Source of the DNA: Diprion similis
Taxonomy: Eukaryota; Arthropoda; Insecta; Hymenoptera; Diprionidae
Direction of reading: 5' to 3'
Assembly: GCF_021155765.1 (NCBI RefSeq)
Contig: NC_060107.1
Location: forward strand, 14,556,501 to 14,620,500
DNA length: 64,000 nt
Shown here: one piece after another, positions 36,210-46,200 of the stretch
Layout of the letters: each line of letters begins with the position of its first letter
Position numbering within the stretch: the first letter of the stretch is position 1
Translations under genes and position numbers: made by a program
The notes under the pieces: model-generated
Databases searched by the model: none
Told to the model about the DNA's origin: nothing
What the model saw: the letters and a program-made list of their open reading frames with translations, nothing else

Positions 36210-39200
36210 CTAGCGATTGAGCCACCAATACTTGTCACTGTTCTGTCTATGTCTGTCGGATACATCTTTGTCTGGTAAATCGGTGTTAAATCGCATTAGC
36301 GCGGTGTTGACATTTGGAGCGGGAGTGTATAAAATTTGTTTTTGTCGAGTGCCTCTCAATACATGATAGATGATAGGAATATTGTTTGCATCTTGAATGT
36401 ATCCGTTCTCGTCCAGATAAGTAAAGGCCTCCGGCGGAATGAACCCTGATAACAAAGATTTGGCAAAATATAACGGATTCGGAAAAAATGGACCACGAAT
36501 GAGATTATTTTCTCCGATCTTTACTGCATTTGCGAAATGGTTCCTTATCAGCCTCAATATGAAGCAATCGATCCTGTTTATGTTCGCCTCATCATAGATT
36601 TCCGCGTTACTAATGAATCGAACATAGAGCGACGACGCCGACCTGTACTTGCCCAGACAGGCGCGGATACATTTGCTTTCAAAAACACGTATTTTATCCA
36701 TGGTTCCCGCGCTCAGGTTGAACCATATTGGACACCCATACGTTATTATAGGTCTGATCAGAAGCAGGTGACATAGAATTTTTATCCTCTTGTCTAAATA
36801 TTTACAATAAAACAGACGGTTCGCACTGTTGAACGCCTTCTGTGCCCTTGCCAACTGGGCGTTGACGTGTAAATTGAATTTCAATTGAAAGTCTATATTA
36901 ATTCCCAAATACTTGACTATATCTTTATGCGGAACCGCGTGACCTCCGTTTCTGCCGTCGGAGATTGAGAAATTTCTCCAATTCTTTTTGGTGTCACGAT
37001 TTGCGAACTTAAGATTTGGCCTGAATAAAATTGTCTCACATTTTGACGTATTAATTTTTAACTTCCAAGTATTGTAATAATCTATCAGTTTTATGGAAAG
37101 TTCTTGCAGCTGTACTTTCAGTTCGGAGGGCTTGTTGCCTGAGATGTAGACAACCAGATCGTCCGCGAAGGCGATTGCTTTTTTGGAGGCAACCTTATTC
37201 AGGTCAAACAGTGTCAAAATATCGCTATTGAATATGTTGAATAAAATAGGCGAGTTGACAGTTCCCTGTTGCAGACCGTCGGCAATGGCGAACTTTATGG
37301 AGGATGTATTTGATCCGTCACAGACGTGGAAATATTTATCATGCAACATGACCCACAGCATCTTTATCAGATGTTTGGGAAAATTCTTTTTCATTAGCTT
37401 ATAGAACAACCCGTCCAGCCAGACGGTGTCAAATGCTTTTTCCAGGTCAATCAGGCATGCTGCCACGCATTCGCTGTTATTCAGAGACCAGCAGATGTCC
37501 GAGGTGAATTTGGATATTGCGTGGATTGTCGAGTGTCTGTGACGGAAGCCAAACTGGCTCTCAGGAATAATCTCGTTTTCGTCACAAAATACTGCTAAGG
37601 ACTTGTTCACTACTACCTCGAATATTTTACTTATGTTTGGCAGCAGGCTGATTGGCCTGTAACTAGAGGGGTTTGAGCTTTCTTTATCTTTTTTTAGTAA
37701 GGCAATGACTTTGGCAGTTCTCCAACAATCAGGGAAGTACATGTTGTTCAGAGCATTGTTAAACAAAATACAATAATAACTAATAATCTTACGTGGTAAG
37801 TGCTTAAGGACTGCATTGGGGATGTTATCGTATCCCGCAGACTTCTTATTATTCAGGTTTTTAAATAACGTTAATAACTCGGATAGAGACGTAAAGTAGT
37901 TTGGAATTTCCTCCCTTGACGGACAAGTCGCTGTGTTGTGTTTAGAGAAGGAAACTACCGTTCTGTTGCTGGCTTTGTCTTCCTCCATCTCTCGTTTTAG
38001 TTCCGAAACTTTAGTTTCAACTATTTTTATAAGATTGGGTTTTCCTAAGTTAACGTTCTGGATATTTGTGGCGGCAAAATGCGCCCCGATCAAATTCAGC
38101 TTATCGTCTTGCTTTGCAATAATGAAGTTATTTGACTGGTCCCTGGCCACGGCATCATGGGTGATTCTAGCATCCGTTAAAAGATTTTCTTTGTCGCTAG
38201 GTACAGTTAAAATAGGTATAGGAGCTGAGCCACGGGGTCTGAAAAGTCTATTTATTTGCGGAAACATCTTGTCCGCTTTATCCATACTGATATTTCTGAT
38301 TTTGTTTTCCCAATATCCGTTTACCGAGGTAGCGAGTTTTGTCTTAATTTTATTTCGGGTTTTTTTCAATAAGTCTTTTAAAATATTCAAACGTACTAGA
38401 TTACCTCGTGCATTTTGTTTGTGGAGTTTGTTTATCTGCGAGATTAAGTAAGTTTTGTGTTTGTGTAGATTTTTTATTTCGTGTGTGGTATATGCTTTTA
38501 AGGTGTTCTGGTTCGTTTTAATTTTCGGCACTATTTTATCTACGGCATCTTTGATAACGCTTTCAATCTTGGTTAGGTAACTATCAATTTCGGTATTAGC
38601 CAGATTTCTATCGTCGGGGATTTCTAAATCCTTCGATTTGTCAACACACTTTGCGAAAGATTCCCAGTCTGTCGCGGCAAAGTTATATGAACGATTTTCG
38701 GTTTTTCTTTCTAAAACAAACGGAAGTGACGTATGAAATGAAAAGGACATTAGGATCGCATTGTGGTCACTGTCGTACGGTAGCGACTCGAGCCTGTAAT
38801 CTTCTGTTATTCCATGAGCCGTTAATCTGTTGTCCGCTAAGCATATGTCAATAAATGAACTCCCTCGCGGATATGAAGGCAACAGTGAGCCAAATAGCTG
38901 CAGTCTTAGATTAATTTCGTTATCATGAATCCATTTATGCAACAATACGCCTCTGGGATTATTGGTTGCGTTCTGCCACGAGGTGTGTTTTGCATTGAGA
39001 TCTCCAGCCAAAATATACAGGTTCGAGGGATCAGATAAATCCAACTCTTCAAAGAGCTTACCGATCTCAGGAATAAATTCTTTTTTATGACCACCCGGTG
39101 CATAAGCAGCAATTATGAATAAGTTGAGAGAGTTGTTAACTTTCAATTTGACGACCGAAGCTTCTAAGACTTTTGCCCCTGACAAACATACTGGCGTAAT

Positions 39201-39464
39201 CTGCACAAATTCAAATGGGTTCTTTATCAGCATTGCAGTTCCACCGCCCTGCTTTGAATTCGGTCTATCGTTTCTGATCATTGTATAATTTTCAATAGCA
39301 ATTTTGAATCGACTGTTAAGCTTTGTTTCGCTTAGAAGGACAAAGTCTGGTTTGTACTTGGCTACTAATTCGGATAGGTTAATCCTGCGTTGAATGGTGA
39401 TAATAGAGTTTACATTAATCGCAATGATATTAAGTTTCTCGACCCTGAGCTTATTTTCTGCCAT
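36210..39464 (-). CDS. ORF2 of element A: APE endonuclease-reverse transcriptase
   Basis: 1084 aa, the enzyme of target-primed reverse transcription. Residues 1 to about 245 form an APE-like endonuclease with INVNS, ETKL (E46), AGDLNAKHTSW (D155, N157), DICLAD (about 206-211) and YDSDHNAI (D233, H234). The RT spans about 540-800 with YRPISLLPNISKIFE, SQFGFRHRHST, CLIDLEKAFD (D673), GLQQGTVNSPILFN and AFADDL (catalytic pair near 768-769). The C-terminal 280 residues carry the YLGI and ITYGCPIWFN motifs common to Jockey-like RTs but no RNase H and no CCHC knuckle. Its ATG overlaps the ORF1 stop by one base (TAATG at 39464), which suggests reinitiation after ORF1. All catalytic residues named are present, so it may be active. 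The endonuclease is the likely determinant of 5S targeting (inference). Confidence 0.95.
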   Translation of the reverse strand: MAENKLRVEKLNIIAINVNSIITIQRRINLSELVAKYKPDFVLLSETKLNSRFKIAIENYTMIRNDRPNSKQGGGTAMLIKNPFEFVQITPVCLSGAKVLEASVVKLKVNNSLNLFIIAAYAPGGHKKEFIPEIGKLFEELDLSDPSNLYILAGDLNAKHTSWQNATNNPRGVLLHKWIHDNEINLRLQLFGSLLPSYPRGSSFIDICLADNRLTAHGITEDYRLESLPYDSDHNAILMSFSFHTSLPFVLERKTENRSYNFAATDWESFAKCVDKSKDLEIPDDRNLANTEIDSYLTKIESVIKDAVDKIVPKIKTNQNTLKAYTTHEIKNLHKHKTYLISQINKLHKQNARGNLVRLNILKDLLKKTRNKIKTKLATSVNGYWENKIRNISMDKADKMFPQINRLFRPRGSAPIPILTVPSDKENLLTDARITHDAVARDQSNNFIIAKQDDKLNLIGAHFAATNIQNVNLGKPNLIKIVETKVSELKREMEEDKASNRTVVSFSKHNTATCPSREEIPNYFTSLSELLTLFKNLNNKKSAGYDNIPNAVLKHLPRKIISYYCILFNNALNNMYFPDCWRTAKVIALLKKDKESSNPSSYRPISLLPNISKIFEVVVNKSLAVFCDENEIIPESQFGFRHRHSTIHAISKFTSDICWSLNNSECVAACLIDLEKAFDTVWLDGLFYKLMKKNFPKHLIKMLWVMLHDKYFHVCDGSNTSSIKFAIADGLQQGTVNSPILFNIFNSDILTLFDLNKVASKKAIAFADDLVVYISGNKPSELKVQLQELSIKLIDYYNTWKLKINTSKCETILFRPNLKFANRDTKKNWRNFSISDGRNGGHAVPHKDIVKYLGINIDFQLKFNLHVNAQLARAQKAFNSANRLFYCKYLDKRIKILCHLLLIRPIITYGCPIWFNLSAGTMDKIRVFESKCIRACLGKYRSASSLYVRFISNAEIYDEANINRIDCFILRLIRNHFANAVKIGENNLIRGPFFPNPLYFAKSLLSGFIPPEAFTYLDENGYIQDANNIPIIYHVLRGTRQKQILYTPAPNVNTALMRFNTDLPDKDVSDRHRQNSDKYWWLNR

Positions 39465-41359
39465 TATGTGTCATCGGCTGAAAAGAAATTATCGAGTTGG
39501 GAGTATAAGTTCTGGATACTGAGCGAGTTCTGAGCAACGACTTCTTGAATTTTCAGTAACTGGTTACTAAGAAACTCAAAGAAATTTTTATTAACGTCGC
39601 TACCTTCAGAGTTTTGCGCGAAGGGCTTTTCGGACGTCGCGATTGAGTCGACTCTCTGATTCGATTTGGGGTCTGGTCGCTGCTCTTTATTTGTTGTACC
39701 TGCTACGATTGCACTATAAGTGGTCTTGGGCTCTACTGCTTTGCTGATTTTTTGTAAATTGACCTGTTTATTTTGGTTGGCTTCTTCAATTTTTTTTCTA
39801 ATCATGTTATCGTACTCTACTAATTTTGGGCAACCCCTGTAAGATGCCGGATGGCCGTACTCTTTGCAATTTACACAGTAAATAGTTAACTTATCAGATG
39901 GCGTGTCTGCAGCCTGGGGTTTGATACTGCATTTCCCTGGTTCGTGAGAAGTAGCGCATTTAACGCATCGAAAGTCTAGGTTGCAATTGTTGGCTACGTG
40001 GCCGATTCTTTGACAACGCTTACATTGTATTCTGTTCGCTTTTTTCAACGCTTCCCAAGTTACTGCTTGGTACAGGACTTTTTTTACGCTAGATAATTTC
40101 AACACATTACTATTTGCCGATATTTTCACTAGGAATATAGGTAAGACTCTGTTATTTTTTTTCGAGTTCACTGTCGAAAAACTTGTGACCTGTAAAAATT
40201 CTAAGCCCTCTACATTTTGAGCTTGTAAATCTTCGAGAATGTTCTGAGGGTCAAAGTCGCCTTCTATACCCATCAGTAAGACTGTTTTAAGTTTTTCGTC
40301 GCTGGGCGTGAAAGTGAAGAAGTTAATTTTTCTTTCTTTCAGACGTTCGCAAGTCAGTTTGTAATCCTGCTTGTTACTGACAACGATTAAATGTTTGTTA
40401 TTTCTGATTCTTTTTATGTGAAAATTTTTTGTGTTCATTGAAATTGCCATGAAATTTAAGATGACTTTAGCTGATTGACCTACTGTTATTATCGGTGGGG
40501 GTTTCGTTTGTTTTTTTAGATATTGAGTGGGCAACGCGATACCGGATGGGTGGAGTGACGATTGTTCTCGTCGATGCTGCGAAAGTCTTGTCGCATCTTG
40601 GAGATGGTCGTCGGAGAGAACACAGGAAGCGTCCGAGTTGGAGTTGTTATGGGTCGCAGTTGACGATAAGCCGCTGGTCGACGGAGGGTATTGTTGATCA
40701 TCACGATGTAATCCGCTCATCTCTGGGGTATTGTTCTGGTTCGGGTTGGCGTCAACATCGTTTGCTGATTTCAATTCAGCAACGGTAAAATTTGTCCTCA
40801 TTTTGAGGGACTCAATTTCGGATGCTAGCTCATGGTTCGCTTTTTTTAATTCTTCAATTTCATTCAGAGCCACGGTTAATTTCAATTCCAGCTCAGAGGC
40901 TTGATGGGCTGCCGCCCTGACTCGGTTTGCAGCGGCTGTGTCTAGCATCCGAATATCTTCTGGTGTTCCGGCCTTCCGGTTGTCGGTGTTTGTTTTCGGA
41001 GATTCGTTGATATTTTTTAAGATTTCGCGGGCTTCTGATGGTTCGGAATTGTCTGCGATTTCAGGCTTCATCTTTTTTCTTACTACTAAGTTGGGTTTAG
41101 GCATGCATTTCGCACTCTTGCCACGTCTTGCTAATGATGAAGTCATCGTCGAGACCACCTGTGACTTTCCGGACGCGCCGGTATTTTTGGTCGCACTGCT
41201 GGGCAAACCCTTATCGTGGATGGGCTTCGATATTGCCTCATCGTCGTTGTTTGTATCGGCAAGAATTATTGAGTCATTAGATGAATCCTCAGCTTTCCTT
41301 TTCCCTTGAGGCCTGATTATAGGTCCTGAGTGATTACTTGGCGGCGGTGGGGTTTTCAT
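39464..41359 (-). CDS. ORF1 of element A: zinc-knuckle RNA-binding protein
   Basis: 631 aa, the nucleocapsid-like protein of the LINE. The N-terminus (1-145) is Ser/Lys-rich and probably disordered. A coiled coil at about 154-190 (LELKLTVALNEIEELKK...) would allow oligomerisation. A PRE_C2HC-like region lies at about 310-380 (FHIKRIR, FFTFTPSDEK). Three zinc knuckles at about 446-510 read C-x2-C-x4-H-x4-C, C-x2-C-x3-H-x4-C and C-x2-C-x4-H-x6-C. This order is typical of Jockey and I-type ORF1 proteins, which bind element RNA. Start at the first ATG after a 235-nt leader. Confidence 0.94.
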   Translation of the reverse strand: MKTPPPPSNHSGPIIRPQGKRKAEDSSNDSIILADTNNDDEAISKPIHDKGLPSSATKNTGASGKSQVVSTMTSSLARRGKSAKCMPKPNLVVRKKMKPEIADNSEPSEAREILKNINESPKTNTDNRKAGTPEDIRMLDTAAANRVRAAAHQASELELKLTVALNEIEELKKANHELASEIESLKMRTNFTVAELKSANDVDANPNQNNTPEMSGLHRDDQQYPPSTSGLSSTATHNNSNSDASCVLSDDHLQDATRLSQHRREQSSLHPSGIALPTQYLKKQTKPPPIITVGQSAKVILNFMAISMNTKNFHIKRIRNNKHLIVVSNKQDYKLTCERLKERKINFFTFTPSDEKLKTVLLMGIEGDFDPQNILEDLQAQNVEGLEFLQVTSFSTVNSKKNNRVLPIFLVKISANSNVLKLSSVKKVLYQAVTWEALKKANRIQCKRCQRIGHVANNCNLDFRCVKCATSHEPGKCSIKPQAADTPSDKLTIYCVNCKEYGHPASYRGCPKLVEYDNMIRKKIEEANQNKQVNLQKISKAVEPKTTYSAIVAGTTNKEQRPDPKSNQRVDSIATSEKPFAQNSEGSDVNKNFFEFLSNQLLKIQEVVAQNSLSIQNLYSQLDNFFSADDT

Positions 41360-41594
41360 ACTTTTTAAGTCGAGGTAAATTTCGGTTTAGCGGCAGGGGG
41401 TGAGCCCCCCCCTCCCCCCCTTGCCAACAACGTTATCAGCTTCACTTGCACGGATGCGTTGCACTTCATTCGATACGGAATAAACCAGATCGACTGGAAT
41501 CGCACACTCCTTGCGCTACGATTTCACCACAAGGCAAGTACTTCGAGCAATAACATCAACATTACCTAATCATCCGAGAGCTCGGAGCAGACTG

Positions 41595-41632
41595 ACGAGA
41601 ACCGGTGCTTTCAACGTGGTATGGCCGTTGCC
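41595..41632 (-). pseudogene. 5S: 5S rRNA unit 4, 5' part (positions 1-38), right of element A
   Basis: Positions 1-38 of 5S. Positions 22-38 duplicate those at 35677-35693 and form the target duplication. It lacks the internal promoter, so it should be silent. Confidence 0.93.
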
Positions 41633-41714
41633 GAGGGAGATGAATCTCTGCTTTTTCACATTCTTGGAAAAAGTGTTGAATCCTTTTTCCAATCCATCTA
41701 TGGAATCAAAAAAA

Positions 41715-41835
41715 GATGCCAACGGCACGCGGTGTTCCCAAGCGGTCACCCATCCAAGTACTGACCGCGCCCAATGTTGCTTAACTTCGGTGATCGGACG
41801 AGAACCGGTGCTTTCAACGTGGTATGGCCGTTGCC
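41715..41835 (-). rRNA. 5S: 5S rRNA, unit 5
   Basis: Full 121-nt copy, first of the three-unit block repeated at 42326. Confidence 0.95.
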
Positions 41836-41917
41836 GAGGGAGAAGAATCTCTGCTTTTTCACATCCTTCAATAAAGTGGAAAATCCATTTCCAATCCATC
41901 TGTGGAATCAAAAAAAG

Positions 41918-42038
41918 AATGCCAACGGCACGCGGTGTTCCCAAGCGGTCACCCATCCAAGTACTGACCGCGCCCAATGTTGCTTAACTTCGGTGATCGG
42001 ACGAGAACCGGTGCTTTCAACGTGGTATGGCCGTTGCC
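41918..42038 (-). rRNA. 5S: 5S rRNA, unit 6
   Basis: Full copy with the ATTC 3' end variant, shared with units 1, 9, 14 and 17. Internal promoter intact. Confidence 0.94.
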
Positions 42039-42123
42039 GAGGGAGAAGAATCTCTGCTTTTTCACATCCTTCAATAAAGTGGCGAATCCTTTTTCCATCC
42101 ATCTTTGGAATCAAAAAAAAAAA

Positions 42124-42244
42124 GATGCCAACGGCACGCGGTGTTCCCAAGCGGTCACCCATCCAAGTACTGACCGCGCCCAATGTTGCTTAACTTCGGT
42201 GATCGGACGAGAACCGGTGCTTTCAACGTGGTATGGCCGTTGCC
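42124..42244 (-). rRNA. 5S: 5S rRNA, unit 7
   Basis: Full copy followed on the coding strand by a 10-T run. Its upstream spacer (CTTCAATAAAGTGGAAAATCC, with GACATGC in place of CACATCC) is shifted relative to neighbouring units, so the block is a mix of spacer types. Confidence 0.94.
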
Positions 42245-42325
42245 GAGGGAGATGAATCTCTGCTTTTTGACATGCTTCAATAAAGTGGAAAATCCATTTC
42301 CAATCCATCTGTGGAATCAAAAAAA

Positions 42326-42446
42326 GATGCCAACGGCACGCGGTGTTCCCAAGCGGTCACCCATCCAAGTACTGACCGCGCCCAATGTTGCTTAACTTCG
42401 GTGATCGGACGAGAACCGGTGCTTTCAACGTGGTATGGCCGTTGCC
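42326..42446 (-). rRNA. 5S: 5S rRNA, unit 8
   Basis: Full copy; counterpart of unit 5 at an offset of 611 bp. Confidence 0.95.
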
Positions 42447-42528
42447 GAGGGAGAAGAATCTCTGCTTTTTCACATCCTTCAATAAAGTGGAAAATCCATT
42501 TCCAATCCATCTGTGGAATCAAAAAAAG

Positions 42529-42649
42529 AATGCCAACGGCACGCGGTGTTCCCAAGCGGTCACCCATCCAAGTACTGACCGCGCCCAATGTTGCTTAACT
42601 TCGGTGATCGGACGAGAACCGGTGCTTTCAACGTGGTATGGCCGTTGCC
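42529..42649 (-). rRNA. 5S: 5S rRNA, unit 9
   Basis: Full copy with the ATTC 3' end variant; counterpart of unit 6 at an offset of 611 bp. Confidence 0.95.
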
Positions 42650-42734
42650 GAGGGAGATGAATCTCTGCTTTTTCACATTCTTGGAAAAAGTGGCGAATCC
42701 TTTTTCCATCCATCTTTGGAATCAAAAAAAAAAA

Positions 42735-42834
42735 GATGCCAACGGCACGCGGTGTTCCCAAGCGGTCACCCATCCAAGTACTGACCGCGCCCAATGTTGC
42801 TTAACTTCGGTGATCGGACGAGAACCGGTGCTTT
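42735..42834 (-). pseudogene. 5S: 5S rRNA unit 10, 3' part (positions 22-121), cut by element B
   Basis: Same breakpoint as unit 4. On the plus strand it runs directly into the T run that represents the poly(A) tail of element B, so the exact border is uncertain by up to three bases. Confidence 0.94.
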
Positions 42835-43241
42835 TTTTTTTTTTTTTTAAAGAAGTTTATTCGTAGGAAGCCATTCAATACAATATTCACATGTACCTTA
42901 CAAATGTAGAGTAATATTAAACACGGAAAAACTTCGAAAACGTGTTATCACTATGGAATTAAGATTAGGTCGCTGTGGCTCGCAGGTGCGAGCACTAACC
43001 GACTAACTTTTCGTGTACTCAAATAAATTTGTACTTTTCATACGATCAGTGTGAAAGTGTTTATCCTCCGAGGTAGCAGAGCACGTTCATTCAGACTTTT
43101 TACGGTTGGATCAGGAAAAAGGCCGGAAAATCTGATCGATCCTTATTTCTTATTCTTTCTTAACCTAACCTTAACTCTATATTTACACTTACATGATTAT
43201 AATTAGTTAAGTTGAGACTAGATTTTTTTTTTTTTTTCTAC

Positions 43242-46200
43242 TTAGGGTTTTTTATCCAACCACCAGAAAGTTTTGATATTTTGTCTGTGTTCATCGGTTC
43301 TATCTTTCGTCGGGAGAGAGGGGTTAAACCTTATCAACGTATTGTCTCTATCTTCGCAGTTTAGGTTTGGGTCGTACTGAATTTTCTTGTCGTGATTGCC
43401 TCTGAACACGTGGTAGATGGTTGGGATATTATTTTTATCTTGGATGTAGCCTTCGCTGTCGAGGTAAAGGAAAGTCTCCGGCGGTATGAATCCTGATTCT
43501 AACGTTTTCTTGAAGTACATAGGATTCGGGAGGGTCGGTCCCGAGATAAGACTGTTACTCCTAATCTTAGCTGCATTCGCGAAATGCCGTCTGATCAGTT
43601 TTAGTACGAAGCAGTCGATTCGGTGCACCTTTGCATCTTCGTATATTTTTAGATTGCTAATCAATCTAACATATGCCGACGATGCCGACCTCCATTTACC
43701 TAGACAGGCTCTTAAGCATTTTCTTTCAAAGATCCTTATTTTTTCCATCATTCCACAGCTTATGTTAAACCAGATTTGGCATCCGTAAGTAATAATAGGT
43801 CTAATTAATACTAGATAACAGAGTACTTTTATTCGCGGTTCCAGGTATCGACAGTAGAACAGCCGGTTCGCCATGTTAAATGCATTTTTAGCTTTGCCTA
43901 GTTGGATGTTGATGTGCGTGTTAAATTTCAATTGGAAGTCAATGTTTATTCCTAGGTATTTAACCGCGGTCTTGTGCGGAACTTGCGAACCTGCGTTATC
44001 ACTGTCGGATATCTGGAACGTTTTCCAATTTCTGCGCGCATCTTTCGTTAGATGTGTAAGGTTCGGCCGGAATAGAACTGTTTCACATTTTGTGGTGTTA
44101 ATCTTAAGCTTCCATGAATGATAGTAATCTATTACTTTTCTAAACAAGTTTTCCAATTTAAGCTTCATCTGTGAAGGCTTTTTGCCCGTTACATATATTA
44201 ATAGGTCATCCGCAAACGCAATGGCCTTCTTTGTGGGTTCCGTATTCAATTCAAACAGGCTTAGAATGTCACTATTAAAGACGTTGAACAGTATAGGTGA
44301 ATTTACTGTGCCTTGCTGCAGGCCGTTTTCGATTGTAAATGTTTTAGTCGATGAGTTGTTCCCATCTGTAACTATGAATTTTTTATCGTGAAGCATGACC
44401 CATAACATTTTAATCAATTCTTTTGGGAATCTTTTTTTTATTAGCTTGTACAACAGCCCATCGAGCCAGACGGTGTCAAATGCTTTTTCTAGGTCGATAA
44501 AGCAGGCAGCTACGCATTCGTTGTTGTTGAGTGACCAGCATATGTCCGAAGTGAACTTGTTTACGGCGTGCAGCGTGGAGTGCCTGTGTCTAAAGCCAAA
44601 TTGCGTTTCCGGAATTACCTCATTCTGGTCACAAAATTGTGTCAGGGATGTGTTAATGACTGATTCGAATATTTTACTGATGTTAGGTAGCAGGCTTATC
44701 GGCCTGTAACTCGTGGGGTTGGTACTATCTTTGTCTTTTTTCAGTAGCGCGATCACCTTGGCTGTTTTCCAGCTGGTAGGGAAATACGTATTATTCAGTG
44801 CATTGTTAAATAGAATACAGTAGCTTTTTATCATCTTTTCAGGAAGATGTTTTAAGACGATGTTTGGTACGTTGTCATATCCAGCTGATTTTTTGTTGCT
44901 AAGGCTTCTGAATATCTTGAGCAGTTCTGCGTGTGAAGTGAAGTAGGCGGAGGGGATATCGCATCTAGGGCCGAAAGCTGGATTTCGCTCTGTGAAAGTG
45001 GTAAGTGTTTTTCCTTGTATATGATCGCTCATGATTTCGTTTTTTAAGTCATTAGCCGTTTTAGTTATTAACCGTGTTAACTGTTCTTTACCCAAGTTAT
45101 CATTTTGAATGTTTGTGGCTGCAAAATGCGCCCCTATCACGTTCAGTTTATCCGTTTGATTAGTAATGACATATTTACGGTCTACACCTATTTTTTGAGC
45201 CTCAGGAGGTAATCCTGCCTCGGTTAGTAGTTGTCTTTTTTCTTGAGGAATGGTTAGAGTCGGGATTTGCGTTGATCCGCGAGGTCTGAACAGCCTATTT
45301 ATTTGCGGGAATAATTGGTCCGGCTTGTCCGATGCTATATTTTGAATTTTCTTTTCCCAGTGCTCGTTTATAGATTTCTTTAGTTTTTCGTTGATCTTTT
45401 TTCTGGTGATCTTTAATAAGTCTTTTAACATATTCAATCTAACTAAATTGCCTATCGGGTTTGCTTTGTGTAGTCTATTGATTTGATTAATAATGAAGGT
45501 TTTATGCTTGAGTAGCTCTTTAATTTCGTGAGTGGTGTATGCGGTTAACGTGTTTTTTGACTTGGCTTTTGGCACCTTTTTAGCTATGGCGTTTGTAATA
45601 GTATTCTCTAATTCATTTAGAAATTGGTCTATCTCGCGGTTCGTTAGATTCTTAGCATGCGGGATATTCGTGTCTTCTGTATTTTCAAGGTATTTTTGAA
45701 AAGCATCCCATTTGGTCTTAGCAAAGTTGAATTTAATGCGTGGCTGTTTTTTTTCCAAACAAAAGGGTAGGCCAGAGATGAAAGAGACGGTGACTTTTAT
45801 TGCGTTGTGGTCGCTGTCGTACGGCAGTGACTCGATCTTTTTATTATCAACGACGTTATGAAATGTTAACCTTTGATCCGCGATGCATACGTCTAAGAAT
45901 GAGTTCCCTCTGGGATACGAAGGTACGGAAGAGCAAAATAGCTTCGATCTCAGATCGATCTCATTCTCAGCCACCCATTTGTTCAGAGCTACTCCTCTAG
46001 GGTTGTTGATGGCGTTCAACCATGAAGTGTGCTTAGCGTTTAGATCCCCGGCTAGTATGTACAGATTCCTAGGTTCGTTTAGTCTTAGTTCTTCGCATAA
46101 CCTCGTTAGCTCTGGGATGAGTTCCGTTTTGCCATTACCCGCTGCATACCCCGAAATAATGTATAGGTTGTAGTTCCGGTTTATCTTTACTTTGATAACC

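Larger units (their letters stand above)
35694..41594 (-). mobile_element. 5S-inserted Jockey-clade non-LTR retrotransposon, copy A (full length)
   Basis: A LINE of about 5.90 kb in 5S orientation. Its parts are a 5' UTR (41360-41594, with a G-rich tract on the coding strand), ORF1, ORF2 and a 3' UTR (35694-36209) ending AATAAACTTATTTTC without a long poly(A) tail. It is flanked by the 17-nt duplication AAAGCACCGGTTCTCGT (coding strand) at 35677-35693 and 41595-41611. Both ORFs are open. It is nearly identical to copies C and D, so the insertion is recent. Clade assignment rests on the PRE_C2HC/zinc-knuckle ORF1, the APE endonuclease, and an RT with FADD and no RNase H. Confidence 0.93.

Noticed and set aside
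36001-36228. 75-codon frame overlapping the end of ORF2 in A, with copies at 49098 and 55635
   Set aside because: Differences between copies mostly change amino acids and no domain is seen. It is probably a chance frame in the 3' UTR of the LINE.
37933-38451. 172-codon plus-strand frame, repeated in C and D
   Set aside because: It is antisense to ORF2 of the LINE and follows its codon structure; a shadow frame.
41511-42866. Short frames reading through 5S units on both strands
   Set aside because: They are translations of 5S rRNA genes and spacers.
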